In this document: positions 34,421 to 43,566 of the stretch, in pieces
Position numbering within the stretch: position 1 is the first letter of the stretch
Layout of the letters: every line of letters starts with the position of its first letter
Source of the DNA: JAMOQA01 sp964420365
Lineage (GTDB): Bacteria > Acidobacteriota > Polarisedimenticolia > J045
Length of the DNA: 64,000 nt
Reading direction: 5' to 3'
Assembly (NCBI GenBank): GCA_964420365.1
Contig: CAYQTA010000094.1
Span: 1-64,000, forward strand
Program-made: the position numbers and the translations under genes
Notes under the pieces: generated by a model
Seen by the model: only the letters and a program-made list of their open reading frames with translations
Told to the model about the DNA's origin: nothing
Databases searched by the model: none

Positions 34421-34437
34421 GCCCCGTCGCCGGCCGG

Positions 34438-35592
34438 TCAGGCCCGGAACCGCAGCTTCGCCGCCACGCCACCGGCCTCGGCGAGGGCCTCGCTCTCGTG
34501 GATCACGTCCAGGTCGCCCCCGGAGGCCAGCACCTTCTCGACGAGCCGCTCGACCAGGTCGCAGGCAACGGTCCCGTCCCCGCCACAGGCCGGGCAGACC
34601 GCGGGCGGCTCGCCCGTACCGAGCCACGAGCAGGTGGGACACCGCCATCCTTCCACCCGGACCCCGTCGAGCACGAGGAGCAGGGAGACCGCGCCGTGGT
34701 TCGCCGCGGTCACGACCTCGGCGGGTCCCGCCGCGGCGAGCCCGCCCGACAGGGCCTCTTCCAGCGTCTCCCGCACGTGGCGCGCCTCCTCTTCCCGCTC
34801 CCGCTCCTCGATGCCCGCGAGCACGGCCCGCATGACCTCGGGGATCTCGGCATCGAGCTCCAGGCCGAGCTCGGTCGGCTGCCGCTCCAGGATCCGCTTG
34901 GGCAGGGCGTTCTTCAGGAAGGCCAGCGGCTCCGGCGGACCGGAGAGAAAGAGCCTGGCCATCGGGTCCCCGTCGGCGAGCCGGACGAACACGTCGGCCA
35001 CCTCGCGGACGTGCTTCTCCCGGTGCCAGTCCACGTGGCGCTGGTAGCGCATCTGGGACCAGCCACCCTGGTGGTGACGGCCGGGCACGTCCGGGTGATC
35101 GATCTTTTCCTCTCCCGCCAGTCCCCCGAAGACGAACTCGAGGATCCGGGCGGAGCGGGAATCGACCTGGCAGAGGATCGCCGTCTGGTAGTCGTCGACC
35201 AGGCGGGCGAGCTGGAAGACGTGGGGCACGGTCCGGACGACGAGCTGGTTCTCGAACGGCCTGGGCGCCGGGATCTCGATCCACAGGTCCCGCGCATGGG
35301 CGGCGAAGATGGCGAGCCCCCGTCCCGGGGGAGCACCGACCGGGGAGACCAGCTCCTCGACGCGCCGGCGAATGCGCTCCGCGTCGGCGGCGAGGGCATC
35401 GTGCCAGGGATGGTCCTTGCCGTGGACCGCCAGTACCTGGCGGAGCTTGTCCTTGACGAACAGGCGGACCGCATCCCGCTTCGCGGCGCTGTCCCACAGG
35501 GTGTCCAGGTACAGGCTGATCACCGGGGACCCGTCCTCCTCGAAACGAGCCAGCTCCTGCAGCCTGGCGAGGATCGCCTCCCGATCGCTCAT
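34438..35592 (-). CDS. bacterial eRF1-like (baeRF/Vms1-type) protein
   Basis: 384 residues. The central segment GGWSQMRYQRHVDWHREKHV (near 180-200) is the hallmark of the Vms1-like release-factor group (baeRF family 10-like), proteins related to the archaeo-eukaryotic eRF1 peptidyl-tRNA hydrolase domain, in which a glutamine in a glycine-rich loop is catalytic. A C-terminal zinc ribbon has CPTC and CPAC pairs. The likely role is ribosome rescue or peptidyl-tRNA cleavage, inferred from the eukaryotic relative. AAGGAGG precedes ATG 35592. It overlaps the RNase D gene by 4 bp, suggesting shared function in RNA quality control. Confidence 0.75.
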   Translation of the reverse strand: MSDREAILARLQELARFEEDGSPVISLYLDTLWDSAAKRDAVRLFVKDKLRQVLAVHGKDHPWHDALAADAERIRRRVEELVSPVGAPPGRGLAIFAAHARDLWIEIPAPRPFENQLVVRTVPHVFQLARLVDDYQTAILCQVDSRSARILEFVFGGLAGEEKIDHPDVPGRHHQGGWSQMRYQRHVDWHREKHVREVADVFVRLADGDPMARLFLSGPPEPLAFLKNALPKRILERQPTELGLELDAEIPEVMRAVLAGIEEREREEEARHVRETLEEALSGGLAAAGPAEVVTAANHGAVSLLLVLDGVRVEGWRCPTCSWLGTGEPPAVCPACGGDGTVACDLVERLVEKVLASGGDLDVIHESEALAEAGGVAAKLRFRA

Positions 35593-36776
35593 GTCGTCCC
35601 TCCTTTCCCCGGGAGGCTCTCCGCGAGCGCTTCCCGGAAGGAATCCAGGACCTCGCGCGCCTGCCACGGCAGGAGGCCGGCCGCCACCAGCTCGGCCTCC
35701 CCCGGCAGGTCGCCGGAAGCCGCGGCCCCGCGCACCACCGTCTCGATCGCCGCCCCGGGACAGAGCACGCCCGGCTCGATCCCGAGCTCGCGGGCACGCC
35801 GGTCGCGGACTTCCTTGAGGCGACGGACGAGGCGGTGGACACCCTCCGGGGCCCGACCCGCCGCCCGTCCCCGCGGCCGGGGAAGGGGCGGCGCCCGGTG
35901 CCCCCGTCGAACCGCGGCGAGCACGTCCCTTCCATAACGTCGCAAGACCCGTTCCGGCAAGCCCCGCGCCGCGAGATCCTCGAGAGAGGCGGGCGGATCC
36001 TCGACGATCCGGCGGATCGCCTCCGGGGACAGGACGTGCACGGCCGGGCGGCCCCGCCGCCGGGCCTCGGCCTCCCGCCAGGCGAGGATCTCGGCGAGAA
36101 TCGCCCGGCGCCGCGGGTCGTACCGGCCCGCGCCGCGGAACCGCGCGACCAGTTCCTCCGGTGTCGGCGCCCGCTCGTCGCCCGGGGCCCGGACCTCCTC
36201 GAGGCGGCGGAACTCCTCCCGCGCCCACCCTTCCCTTCCCGCCTCGGCCAGCCGGCGTGCCAGCTCGTCGCGGATCGCGAAGAGGGGCCGGACGTCGTCC
36301 GCCGCGTACCGCAGGGCCGCCGGCGGCAGGGGCCGCCGGCTCCAGTCGACCTTCCGGGCAGCCTTCGAGAGGGACGTGCCGGCGATCTCCTCGGCCAGGG
36401 CGGCGAGGCCCGTCCTCCGCAGCCCGAGGAGCCGGGCGGCCGCCTGGGTGTCCCACAGGCCACGCAGGTCGACCCCCGCGTCCCGCGCGAGGAGCCGCAC
36501 GTCGTAGTCCGCCCCGTGGGCGATCACCTCGACCGCCGGGTCGGCCAGGATGCGTCCCAGCGGGCCCAGCCGGCCACCGAGCGCCGGCACGTCGACGAGG
36601 GCGACCCCGACCCCGTCACCCTCCTCCCAGCCGAGCTGGAGCAGGCAGAGCCGGGGCCGGTAGGCGTGAAACCCGTCCGCCTCGGTGTCAAGGGCCAGGC
36701 GATGGTACCGGTCGAGCCGCGCCGCCAGTTCCTCGAGCCCCGCCGGCTCGTCCACCCAGGTGAACCCCGGATCCAC
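35589..36776 (-). CDS. rnd: ribonuclease D
   Basis: 395 residues. DEDD-type 3'-5' exonuclease: ALDTEADGFHAY (Exo I), IAHGADYDVRLL (Exo II) and YAADDVRPLF (Exo III, Tyr variant), followed by one or two HRDC-like helical domains. It trims tRNA and other structured RNAs. GTG 36776 has AGGAG six bases upstream. Operon partner of the eRF1-like gene. Confidence 0.9.
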   Translation of the reverse strand: MDPGFTWVDEPAGLEELAARLDRYHRLALDTEADGFHAYRPRLCLLQLGWEEGDGVGVALVDVPALGGRLGPLGRILADPAVEVIAHGADYDVRLLARDAGVDLRGLWDTQAAARLLGLRRTGLAALAEEIAGTSLSKAARKVDWSRRPLPPAALRYAADDVRPLFAIRDELARRLAEAGREGWAREEFRRLEEVRAPGDERAPTPEELVARFRGAGRYDPRRRAILAEILAWREAEARRRGRPAVHVLSPEAIRRIVEDPPASLEDLAARGLPERVLRRYGRDVLAAVRRGHRAPPLPRPRGRAAGRAPEGVHRLVRRLKEVRDRRARELGIEPGVLCPGAAIETVVRGAAASGDLPGEAELVAAGLLPWQAREVLDSFREALAESLPGKGGTT

Positions 36777-36861
36777 GGGCGTCTCCTCTCTTCTTGCCCC
36801 GTCCGACGGGGCCGTCTAGGGTTGGACCCGCCGCGCGACGCCGGCGGCAGGGAGGACCCGC

Positions 36862-37599
36862 ATGACCCAGCGGCACCGACGGGGACCGGTCAAGGCGTAT
36901 CGCAACATGGAGTTCCTGTCCAGCGACCGGGCCCGCACGCTCCGCATCCTCGCCGAGTACCTGGAACCGGAGGCTCGGTTCGAGCGCTACGACGTCGAGG
37001 ACACGATCGTCTTCTTCGGCTCCGCCCGGGCGCGCCGCGAGGGCGAGGCCCACCTGGCCGACTACTACGACGCGGCCGAGGAACTCGCCTTCCGGATGAC
37101 CACCTGGTCCAAGTCGCTGAACAATCACCGTCACCGGTTCATCGTGTGCTCCGGCGGGGGGCCGGGAATCATGGAGGCGGCGAACCGCGGGGCCTCCCGC
37201 GCGAAGGGGCTCTCCGTCGGGCTCGGCATCTCCCTGCCGATGGAACAGGGGATCAACCCCTGGGTTTCCCACGAGCTGGCCTTCGAGTTCCACTACTTCT
37301 TCATGCGGAAGTTCTGGTTCGTCTACCTTTCGAAGGCCCTCGTCGTCTTCCCGGGCGGTTTCGGCACGATGGACGAGCTGTTCGAGGTGCTCACCCTCGT
37401 CCAGACCGGCAAGGCGAGCAGCCCAAGGCCGATCGTCCTCTTCGGCAAGGAGTTCTGGAAGGAGGTCGTCGACTGGGAGGCCCTGGTCCGCTGGGGGGTG
37501 ATCTCCCGGGAGGATCTCGACCTGTTCCGGATGGTGGACACGGTGGACGACGCGTTCGAGTTCCTGGTCGGGGAGCTGACCCGCATCCACGGTCTCTGA
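36862..37599 (+). CDS. LOG family (TIGR00730-type) protein
   Basis: 245 residues. Rossmann-like fold with the diagnostic SGGGPGIMEAANRGA and PGGFGTMDELFEVLTLVQT. Family members include cytokinin riboside 5'-monophosphate phosphoribohydrolases and nucleotide-5'-monophosphate nucleosidases. The longer N-terminus resembles the group related to E. coli PpnN-like enzymes. GGAGG lies 6 bases before the ATG. Confidence 0.88.
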   Translation: MTQRHRRGPVKAYRNMEFLSSDRARTLRILAEYLEPEARFERYDVEDTIVFFGSARARREGEAHLADYYDAAEELAFRMTTWSKSLNNHRHRFIVCSGGGPGIMEAANRGASRAKGLSVGLGISLPMEQGINPWVSHELAFEFHYFFMRKFWFVYLSKALVVFPGGFGTMDELFEVLTLVQTGKASSPRPIVLFGKEFWKEVVDWEALVRWGVISREDLDLFRMVDTVDDAFEFLVGELTRIHGL

Positions 37600-37652
37600 G
37601 CGCCGCCGGGGCCCTGCCGCGGGGCGGGTGCCGCGCGTCTCCGCCGGGGGGG

Positions 37653-37681
37653 TTGCCCCCCGGGCGGTTCCGGGGGAGAAT
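37653..37681 (+). promoter_or_regulatory. candidate promoter of the outer-membrane protein gene
   Basis: TTGCCC (37653-37658), 17 bp, then GAGAAT (37676-37681). The GGGGGAGAATCCCCG context is close to the tRNA promoter's CTAGAATCCCGCC. The start would lie about 55 bases before the ATG. Confidence 0.4.
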
Positions 37682-37744
37682 CCCCGCCCGTCGCCCGGGG
37701 CCGGGGTCCACGGGAGGGTCCGCCCGCGGGCAAGGAGAGGGGTC

Positions 37745-38320
37745 ATGAAGCGTCTCGTCCCGTTCGCGCTGGTACTGGTCCTGCTCGTCGGCCTCGCGGC
37801 CGCCCCCCCTGCCGTCGCCCAGGAACGCACCGTCGAGGTCGCCGTGGGCGGACAGTACCCGCTGATGAGCCGCCTGATCGAGGCGGACCAGGACCTGGGC
37901 TGGCACGTGCGCCTCGGTCTCCGGATGAAGCCGCGGGTGTGGCTGAACTTCTCGTGGGAGACCCTCTCGACCCGGGACGACCTGGGCCTGCACGGGGACG
38001 TGGACTTCGACTTCTACGGCATCGGGACGACCTTCGTCCTCAGCGGCGAGCAGGGGTTCCGCCTCCTGGCCCTGCTGAACGCCGGGGCCGGAGACATCAC
38101 GTTCGACAATCCCCGCGCCGACGACTTCTCGAAGCCTTCCGACAGCCGGATCGACCTCTGGTACGAGGCCGGCTTCGGCGCCCTCTTCGACAAGAGCGAG
38201 AAGTTCGTCTTCCGTTTCGCGGTCACCTACCGGAGGATCAGCCCGAAGCACCCGAACCTGGTGATGAACGGCTCCCGGGGGATGATCGTCCCGAGCTTCG
38301 ATATCGCCTACCGCTTCTGA
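37745..38320 (+). CDS. outer-membrane beta-barrel protein (OmpW/OmpA-barrel-like)
   Basis: 191 residues. Signal peptide (about 1-25, cleavage after AVAQ) and alternating beta-strand sequence such as WHVRLGLRMKPRVWLNFSW and FVFRFAVTYRRI. The terminal residue is Phe (SFDIAYRF), the Bam recognition feature of outer-membrane barrels. Small eight-stranded barrel predicted; function unknown. Its 3' end overlaps the convergent hemL gene by 13 bp. Confidence 0.8.
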   Translation: MKRLVPFALVLVLLVGLAAAPPAVAQERTVEVAVGGQYPLMSRLIEADQDLGWHVRLGLRMKPRVWLNFSWETLSTRDDLGLHGDVDFDFYGIGTTFVLSGEQGFRLLALLNAGAGDITFDNPRADDFSKPSDSRIDLWYEAGFGALFDKSEKFVFRFAVTYRRISPKHPNLVMNGSRGMIVPSFDIAYRF

Positions 38321-39633
38321 ACTCCGGGTTCGTCGAGGGCGCCGGCCAGCGCCTCGGCCAGCCGTTCCAGGTCGGCCTCGTCGTGCGCGAGGGACAGGAA
38401 ACCCACCTCGAGGGCCGACGGCGCGAGCATCACGCCCCGCGCGAGCAGGCGGCGGAAGATCCCGGCGTAGCGCCCGGAAACCGACCCGGGAATCTCCTCC
38501 GCCCGGCGAGGCGCGCGGTCCTTTCCGCCCAGGTCGAGCCAGAACAGCGAGCCGACGCGCACCAGGCGGGCCGGCGGATCGGTGGCGGCGAGGACGGGGC
38601 GGAGCCGATCCTCGAGGGCCCGCCCCAGCGCCTCGAGGCGTGACCAGCCGTCTTCCCGCTCGAGGACCGCCAGGGTCGCCAGGCCGGCGGCCATCGCCAC
38701 CGGGTTCCCGGAGAGGGTGCCCGCCTGGTACACCGGTCCCTCGGGAGCCAGGTGCCGCATGAGGTCCCGGCGGCCGCCGAAGGCCCCCACGGGCATCCCG
38801 CCGCCGATCACCTTCCCGAACGTCGCCAGGTCGGGAACGATCCCGAGTCGCTGCGCGGCCCCGCCCGGCCCGAGGCGAAAGCCGGTGATCACCTCGTCGA
38901 AGACGAGCAGCGCCCCGTGGCGGGAGGTCTCCTCCCGGAGCGCCGCCAGGAACTCCCGCCGCTGGGGCAAGAGCCCGTGGTTCGCCGGGACCGGCTCGAC
39001 GATCACCGCCGCGATCTCCCCGCCCCGCGCGGCGAACAGGTCGCGAACCGCGGTCTCGTCGTCGAGGGGAAGGACCGCCGTCCGCGACGCGAACGCCTCC
39101 GGCACGCCGGCACTCGAGGGATGGCCGAAGGTGGCGAGACCCGAGCCCGCGGCGACGAGCAGGTGATCGGCGTGGCCGTGGTAGCAGCCCGAGAACTTGA
39201 CGACCAGGTCCCGGCCCGTGGCGCCGCGGGCGAGGCGGACCGCGCTCATCGTCGCCTCGGTCCCCGACGAAACGAACCGGACCTGCTCGAGGCCCGGGTA
39301 CGCGGCGACAACCCGCTCGGCCAGCTCCGCCTCCGCCGGGCACGGCGCACCGAAGGTCAGCCCACGGCCCGCCGCCTCCCGCACCGCCGCGACGACCGCC
39401 GGGTGCGCGTGCCCGAGAACCAGGGGCCCCCAGCTCATGACGAAGTCCAGGTACTCGTTCCCGTCCACGTCCACGACCCGGGCGCCGGAACCCCTCGCGA
39501 TCACGACGGGCTCGCCCCCGACCGCCCGGTAGGCCCGGACGGGGGAATCGACGCCCCCGGGGATGACGCGGCGGGCCCGGTCGTTCCATGCCCGGGATCC
39601 CGGTCCCGGCACCGCGCGCTCAGATCCAGCCAT
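38308..39633 (-). CDS. hemL: glutamate-1-semialdehyde 2,1-aminomutase
   Basis: 441 residues. PLP enzyme that makes 5-aminolevulinate in the C5 heme pathway. Motifs: PGGVDSPVRAY, DVDGNEYLDFVMSWGP, FVSSGTEATMSAVRLARG, LLVFDEVITGFR and the PLP lysine in DLATFGKVIGGGMPVGAFGG. ATG 39633 has GGAGG nine bases upstream and is preferred over 39654. Overlaps hemB by 14 bp at the operon's end. Confidence 0.96.
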   Translation of the reverse strand: MAGSERAVPGPGSRAWNDRARRVIPGGVDSPVRAYRAVGGEPVVIARGSGARVVDVDGNEYLDFVMSWGPLVLGHAHPAVVAAVREAAGRGLTFGAPCPAEAELAERVVAAYPGLEQVRFVSSGTEATMSAVRLARGATGRDLVVKFSGCYHGHADHLLVAAGSGLATFGHPSSAGVPEAFASRTAVLPLDDETAVRDLFAARGGEIAAVIVEPVPANHGLLPQRREFLAALREETSRHGALLVFDEVITGFRLGPGGAAQRLGIVPDLATFGKVIGGGMPVGAFGGRRDLMRHLAPEGPVYQAGTLSGNPVAMAAGLATLAVLEREDGWSRLEALGRALEDRLRPVLAATDPPARLVRVGSLFWLDLGGKDRAPRRAEEIPGSVSGRYAGIFRRLLARGVMLAPSALEVGFLSLAHDEADLERLAEALAGALDEPGVQKR

Positions 39634-40627
39634 GGGCGAGCGCCTCCCGCGCATGGTAGGTGATCAGGACGTCGGCCCCGGCCCGGGCCATCGCGAGCAG
39701 GTTCTCCCGCACCACCGCCCCCTCGTCGATAAAGCCGCGCGCCGCGGCCGCCTTGACCTGCGAGTACTCCCCCGAGACGTTGTAGGCGGCCAGGGGGAGC
39801 CTCGTGGCCTCCCGCACCGCCCGGATCACGTCCAGGTAGGCGAGGGCCGGCTTGACCATCAGCATGTCGGCCCCCTCCGCCTCGTCGAGACAGGCCTCCC
39901 GGAGCGCCTCCCGGGCGTTGCGGACGTCCATCTGGTATCCCTTCCGGTCTCCCTTGCCCGGCGCCGACCCGGCCGCTTCCCGGAATGGCCCGTAGTAGGC
40001 GGACGCGTACTTGACCGCGTAGGAGAGGATTCCCGTCGTCTCGTACCCGGCGTCGTCCAGCGCGTCCCGGATCGCCCCGACCCTGCCGTCCATCATGTCG
40101 GAGGGGGCGACCAGGTCCGCGCCGGCAGCCGCGTGGCAGAGCGCCATCTCGACCAGGCGCGGCAGGGTCGCGTCGTTGTCCACGTCGTGGTCCCCGGGGA
40201 GCCCGCAGTGGCCATGGTCGGTGTAGGCGCAGAGGCAGACGTCCGTGATCACCAGGAGGTCGTCGCCGAACCGGTCCTTCAGCCGACGGACGGCCCGGGG
40301 GACGGCCCCCTCGGGGTCGGCCGCCATCCGCCCCTCCGGGTCCTTGTCCTCCTCGGCCGGCACGCCGAAGAGGAGCACCGACCGGATGCCCAGGACCAGG
40401 TCTTCCTCGACCTGCCGCAGCAGGTCCTCGAGACCGACCCGGGCGATCCCCGGCATCGCCTCCACCGGCTCCGTGCCCCGTTCCACCGGGAGCACGAAGT
40501 GGGGCTGGACCAGCCGTTCCGGGAACAGCCGGGTCTCGGCGACCAGGTCCCGGAGAACGGGGGTACGGCGCAACCGCCGGGGACGCATCCGTCCGGGAAG
40601 GGAGAGGATCCTGTCCTCGTCACGCAT
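39620..40627 (-). CDS. hemB: porphobilinogen synthase (delta-aminolevulinic acid dehydratase)
   Basis: 335 residues. Condenses two 5-aminolevulinate molecules. The zinc-site segment is DVCLCAYTDHGHCG, which has the three cysteines of the zinc-dependent class. The two active-site lysines lie in SYAVKYASAYYGPFR and MVKPALAYLD. ATG 40627 has GGAGG eight bases upstream, better than ATG 40642. Overlaps hemD by 8 bp. Confidence 0.96.
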   Translation of the reverse strand: MRDEDRILSLPGRMRPRRLRRTPVLRDLVAETRLFPERLVQPHFVLPVERGTEPVEAMPGIARVGLEDLLRQVEEDLVLGIRSVLLFGVPAEEDKDPEGRMAADPEGAVPRAVRRLKDRFGDDLLVITDVCLCAYTDHGHCGLPGDHDVDNDATLPRLVEMALCHAAAGADLVAPSDMMDGRVGAIRDALDDAGYETTGILSYAVKYASAYYGPFREAAGSAPGKGDRKGYQMDVRNAREALREACLDEAEGADMLMVKPALAYLDVIRAVREATRLPLAAYNVSGEYSQVKAAAARGFIDEGAVVRENLLAMARAGADVLITYHAREALAHGWI

Positions 40628-41408
40628 CGTCCGGTCCTCCATCGAGCGTCAGCGGGGGGATCGCGGCGATCAGCCCGGTGATATCCCTGCTCCGGGCCAC
40701 TCCCGCGGGCTCGAGGCCCGCGGCCCGGATCGACCGGGCGGTGACCGGGCCGATCGCCACCAGGCGGACTCCCGGGGGAACGTCCGCCTGGGCGAGAAGC
40801 CCCTCCACGGCGGAGGGGCTGGCAAGCAGCACGGTGTCGACCCCGAGGGCCGCGAGGTCGATCCGGGGGCGCCGCGGCGGGGCAGGAACCGTTCGGTAGA
40901 CGGCGAAGCGCGCGACGCGGACGCCCCGGGGTTCGAGCACCTCCTCGAGATCCCGGGAACCCCGGTCCGAGGCGGCGATCACCACGGTGACCGATCGTCC
41001 CGGTGGGACCCGCTCGGCGAGCGCAGCGGCGAGGGATGCCCCGGTGCCGCCCGGCGCCACCAGGAGGGGTTCCCGCCCCAGGACCCGCGCCGCCCGCTCC
41101 GCCGTGGCCTCCCCGATGGCCGCGATCGCGACACCGTCCGGGAGGGCCGTCCCGGCCCGGGCGAGGAGGCCGGCCGCGGCGTCGACCCCCCGGGGAGACG
41201 TCAGCGCGAACCACCGGGTCGCCGGGTCGGCCAGGGCCCCGGCGAGGCGCCGCGGAAGGGCGGGATCGTCCACGGGAACGATCTCGAGACAGGGCAGCAC
41301 CACGGCCCGGGCCCCCTCGTCCTCGAGGCGCCGGACCCAGGCACCGGCATCCTCCCGGCGACGCGTGACCAGCACGGTGCGGCCCGCAAGACACCCCGCG
41401 CGGTTCAT
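40620..41408 (-). CDS. hemD: uroporphyrinogen-III synthase
   Basis: 262 residues. Cyclises hydroxymethylbilane with D-ring inversion. This family is poorly conserved; the N-terminal RTVLVTRRREDAGAW, FTSPRGVDAAAGLL and C-terminal SPSAVEGLL...AIGPVTARSIRAAG pattern is typical of HemD. Position between hemC (ATGA overlap) and hemB supports the call. Confidence 0.9.
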   Translation of the reverse strand: MNRAGCLAGRTVLVTRRREDAGAWVRRLEDEGARAVVLPCLEIVPVDDPALPRRLAGALADPATRWFALTSPRGVDAAAGLLARAGTALPDGVAIAAIGEATAERAARVLGREPLLVAPGGTGASLAAALAERVPPGRSVTVVIAASDRGSRDLEEVLEPRGVRVARFAVYRTVPAPPRRPRIDLAALGVDTVLLASPSAVEGLLAQADVPPGVRLVAIGPVTARSIRAAGLEPAGVARSRDITGLIAAIPPLTLDGGPDDA

Positions 41409-42316
41409 CGATCCCCTCCCTCCAGGCCCGCGAACGCCGCCTCGGCGACCGCCTCCGGGCTCGTTCCCCGGGCCTCCACCCGGGCGACGGAGCCGTCCTC
41501 CCGGCCCAGGGCCGCCACGAGGACGATTTCTTCCCCCACCGTGCGGGCCCGGGCCCCGAGGGGAACCTGGCAGCCCCCCTCCACCCGGGCGAGGAGGGAC
41601 CGCTCCGCGCGAACCTCCCGGTGCAGGACCGGGTCGTCGAGGACCCGGACGAGGGGGGCGATCGCCGCGTCGTCCGCCCTCCCCTCGATCCCGATCGCTC
41701 CCTGCCCGGGAGCCGGAACGAACCGGTCGGGCTCGAGGCGGTGCAGGACCAGTTGCCCGAGGGGAAGCTCCTCCCCGGCCTCCCGCAGGCGCTCGATGCC
41801 GGCGGCGGCCAGCACGGTCGCGTCGAACTCTCCCGAGGCGACCCGGGCGAGGCGCGTCGGGAGGTTCCCCCGGAGCAGGCCGAACGCCAGGTCCGGCCGC
41901 TCGGCGGCAAGGAAGGCCCGCCGCCGGGCGGACGCGGTGCCGACCCGCGCCCCGGCACCGAGGGGCAACCCCGGGGCCGCCGGGACGAAGGCGGCGGGCC
42001 GCGCCACCAGCACGTCCGCCGCGTCCCGGCGTTCCGGGACGCCCAGGAGGGCGAGGCCCTCCGGCAGGCGGGTCGGCAGGTCCTTGAGGGAATGGACGGC
42101 GAGGTCGCACCTTCCGTCGAGGAGTGCCCGCTCGATCTCCCGGACGAACAGCCCGAACGCGCCCAGCTCCACGAACGGGCGAGTGCGGTCCCGGTCGCCC
42201 TCGGTCCGCACGACGACCAGCTCCACCCGGTACCCGAGGGCCTCGAGGCGGCGGGCGACGGCGCGGGCCTGGACCAGGGCCAGCCGGGAGCCTCGCGTCC
42301 CGATCCGGATCGTCAC
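41405..42316 (-). CDS. hemC: hydroxymethylbilane synthase (porphobilinogen deaminase)
   Basis: 303 residues from GTG 42316, which gives the canonical start TIRIGTRGSRLALVQA; GTG 42328 lies inside the GGGAGG and is less likely. Polymerises four porphobilinogens. HSLKDLPTRLPEGL and LLRGNLPTRL are conserved, and the dipyrromethane-cofactor cysteine is Cys249 in EGGCQVPLGA. First gene of the hemCDBL operon. Confidence 0.95.
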   Translation of the reverse strand: MTIRIGTRGSRLALVQARAVARRLEALGYRVELVVVRTEGDRDRTRPFVELGAFGLFVREIERALLDGRCDLAVHSLKDLPTRLPEGLALLGVPERRDAADVLVARPAAFVPAAPGLPLGAGARVGTASARRRAFLAAERPDLAFGLLRGNLPTRLARVASGEFDATVLAAAGIERLREAGEELPLGQLVLHRLEPDRFVPAPGQGAIGIEGRADDAAIAPLVRVLDDPVLHREVRAERSLLARVEGGCQVPLGARARTVGEEIVLVAALGREDGSVARVEARGTSPEAVAEAAFAGLEGGDR

Positions 42317-42380
42317 GGTGAACGGCACCTCCCGGGGGGGAATCCTGTTCCGAGGGTAGCACCGAACCCGCGGGGCGGGG

Positions 42381-42386
42381 CAGAAT
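42381..42386 (+). promoter_or_regulatory. -10-like CAGAAT next to the AmmeMemoRadiSam start codon
   Basis: CAGAAT ends 7 bases before ATG 42394, with no Shine-Dalgarno sequence between. This predicts a transcript that starts at or next to the ATG. Confidence 0.4.
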
Positions 42387-42393
42387 CTCCGCG

Positions 42394-43497
42394 ATGACGA
42401 CGGACCGGCGAGCGAGCCTCCGGGAACGACTCGACGCCCGCGCGGTGCCGCGGGACGAGCTGGCCCGTCCCGGCGAGCGGAGCGGGGAGGTTCGCTGCGT
42501 GGCCTGCGCCCGCCGCTGCCGGATCCCGGACGGGCGCCGGGGCGGATGCCTCGTGCGGTTCAACCGGGGCGGCCGGCTGATGGTCCCGTGGGGCTGGGTC
42601 GCCGGGGGGCTCGCCCTCGATCCCATCGAGAAGAAGCCCTTCTACCACGTTCTCCCGGGCAGCGGCGCCCTGTCCTTCGGCATGCTCGGCTGCGACATGC
42701 ACTGCCCGTACTGCCAGAACTGGCTGACGAGCCAGGCGCTCCGCGACCCGGACGCGGGAGCGAGGATCGTCGACACGACGCCGGAGACGATCCGCGAACT
42801 GGCGGTGCGGCACGGCGCTCGCTCCGTGATCAGCACGTACAACGAGCCGCTGGTCTCCGCCGAGTGGGCCGTCGACGTGTTCCGCGAGGCCGGGAAGGTC
42901 GGGCTCCTCACCGGGTTCGTCAGCAACGGGAACGCGACCCCGGAGGTGCTCGATTTCCTCCGGCCGCACATGGACCTCTTCAAGGTCGACCTGAAGACGT
43001 TCCGGGAGGAAGGCTACCGTCGGCTCGGGGCGCGTCTCGCCGACGTCCTCGCCGGCATCGAGGGCATCTTCGCCCGGGGGTTCTGGCTCGAGGTGGTCAC
43101 CCTGGTGGTCCCCGGGTTCAACGATGATCCCGCCGAGCTCCGGGACATCGCGTCGTTCCTCGCCGGCCTCTCGCCCGACGTGCCCTGGCACGTGACCGCG
43201 TTCCACCCGGACTACCGGATGGACGACCGGGGTCCGACCCCGCCCTCGACGCTGCTGCGGGCGGTGGAGATCGGGCGGGAGGCGGGGCTGCGGTACGTGT
43301 ACCCGGGGAACGTGAGCGGCCTCCCGGAACTCGAGGCGACCCGGTGCCCGTCGTGCGGGGAGGTGGTCGTCGAGCGGCGCGGCTGGTCGATCGGGGCCGT
43401 CCGCCTCCGCGGTGGCGCGTGCCCTTCCTGCGGCACGCCGATCGCCGGCGTCTGGGAGGACGGCCGCGTCGCGGCGACGCCCGCCGACAAACGCTGA
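42394..43497 (+). CDS. AmmeMemoRadiSam-system radical SAM enzyme
   Basis: 367 residues. An N-terminal Cys cluster (CVACARRCRIPDGRRGGC) is followed by the radical-SAM triad CDMHCPYCQNW, STYNEPLVSAEW and FKVDLKTF, and two CxxC pairs near the C-terminus (CPSC and CPSC). This matches the radical-SAM member of the uncharacterised AmmeMemoRadiSam trio; the Memo and AMMECR1 partners are not adjacent here. The likely chemistry is unknown. Divergent from hemC. Confidence 0.9.
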   Translation: MTTDRRASLRERLDARAVPRDELARPGERSGEVRCVACARRCRIPDGRRGGCLVRFNRGGRLMVPWGWVAGGLALDPIEKKPFYHVLPGSGALSFGMLGCDMHCPYCQNWLTSQALRDPDAGARIVDTTPETIRELAVRHGARSVISTYNEPLVSAEWAVDVFREAGKVGLLTGFVSNGNATPEVLDFLRPHMDLFKVDLKTFREEGYRRLGARLADVLAGIEGIFARGFWLEVVTLVVPGFNDDPAELRDIASFLAGLSPDVPWHVTAFHPDYRMDDRGPTPPSTLLRAVEIGREAGLRYVYPGNVSGLPELEATRCPSCGEVVVERRGWSIGAVRLRGGACPSCGTPIAGVWEDGRVAATPADKR

Positions 43498-43513
43498 CCG
43501 CGGGTCATTTTTT
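43495..43513 (+). terminator. short intrinsic terminator
   Basis: TGACC (43495-43499, overlapping the stop codon) pairs with GGTCA (43503-43507) around GCG and is followed by six T. The stem is short (5 bp) but the T-run is the best in the window. Confidence 0.5.
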
Positions 43514-43566
43514 CGTGGCGGGACTCCTCCTTCCGCCGTATGGATTCGCGGATGGGAGGGGTCGGG

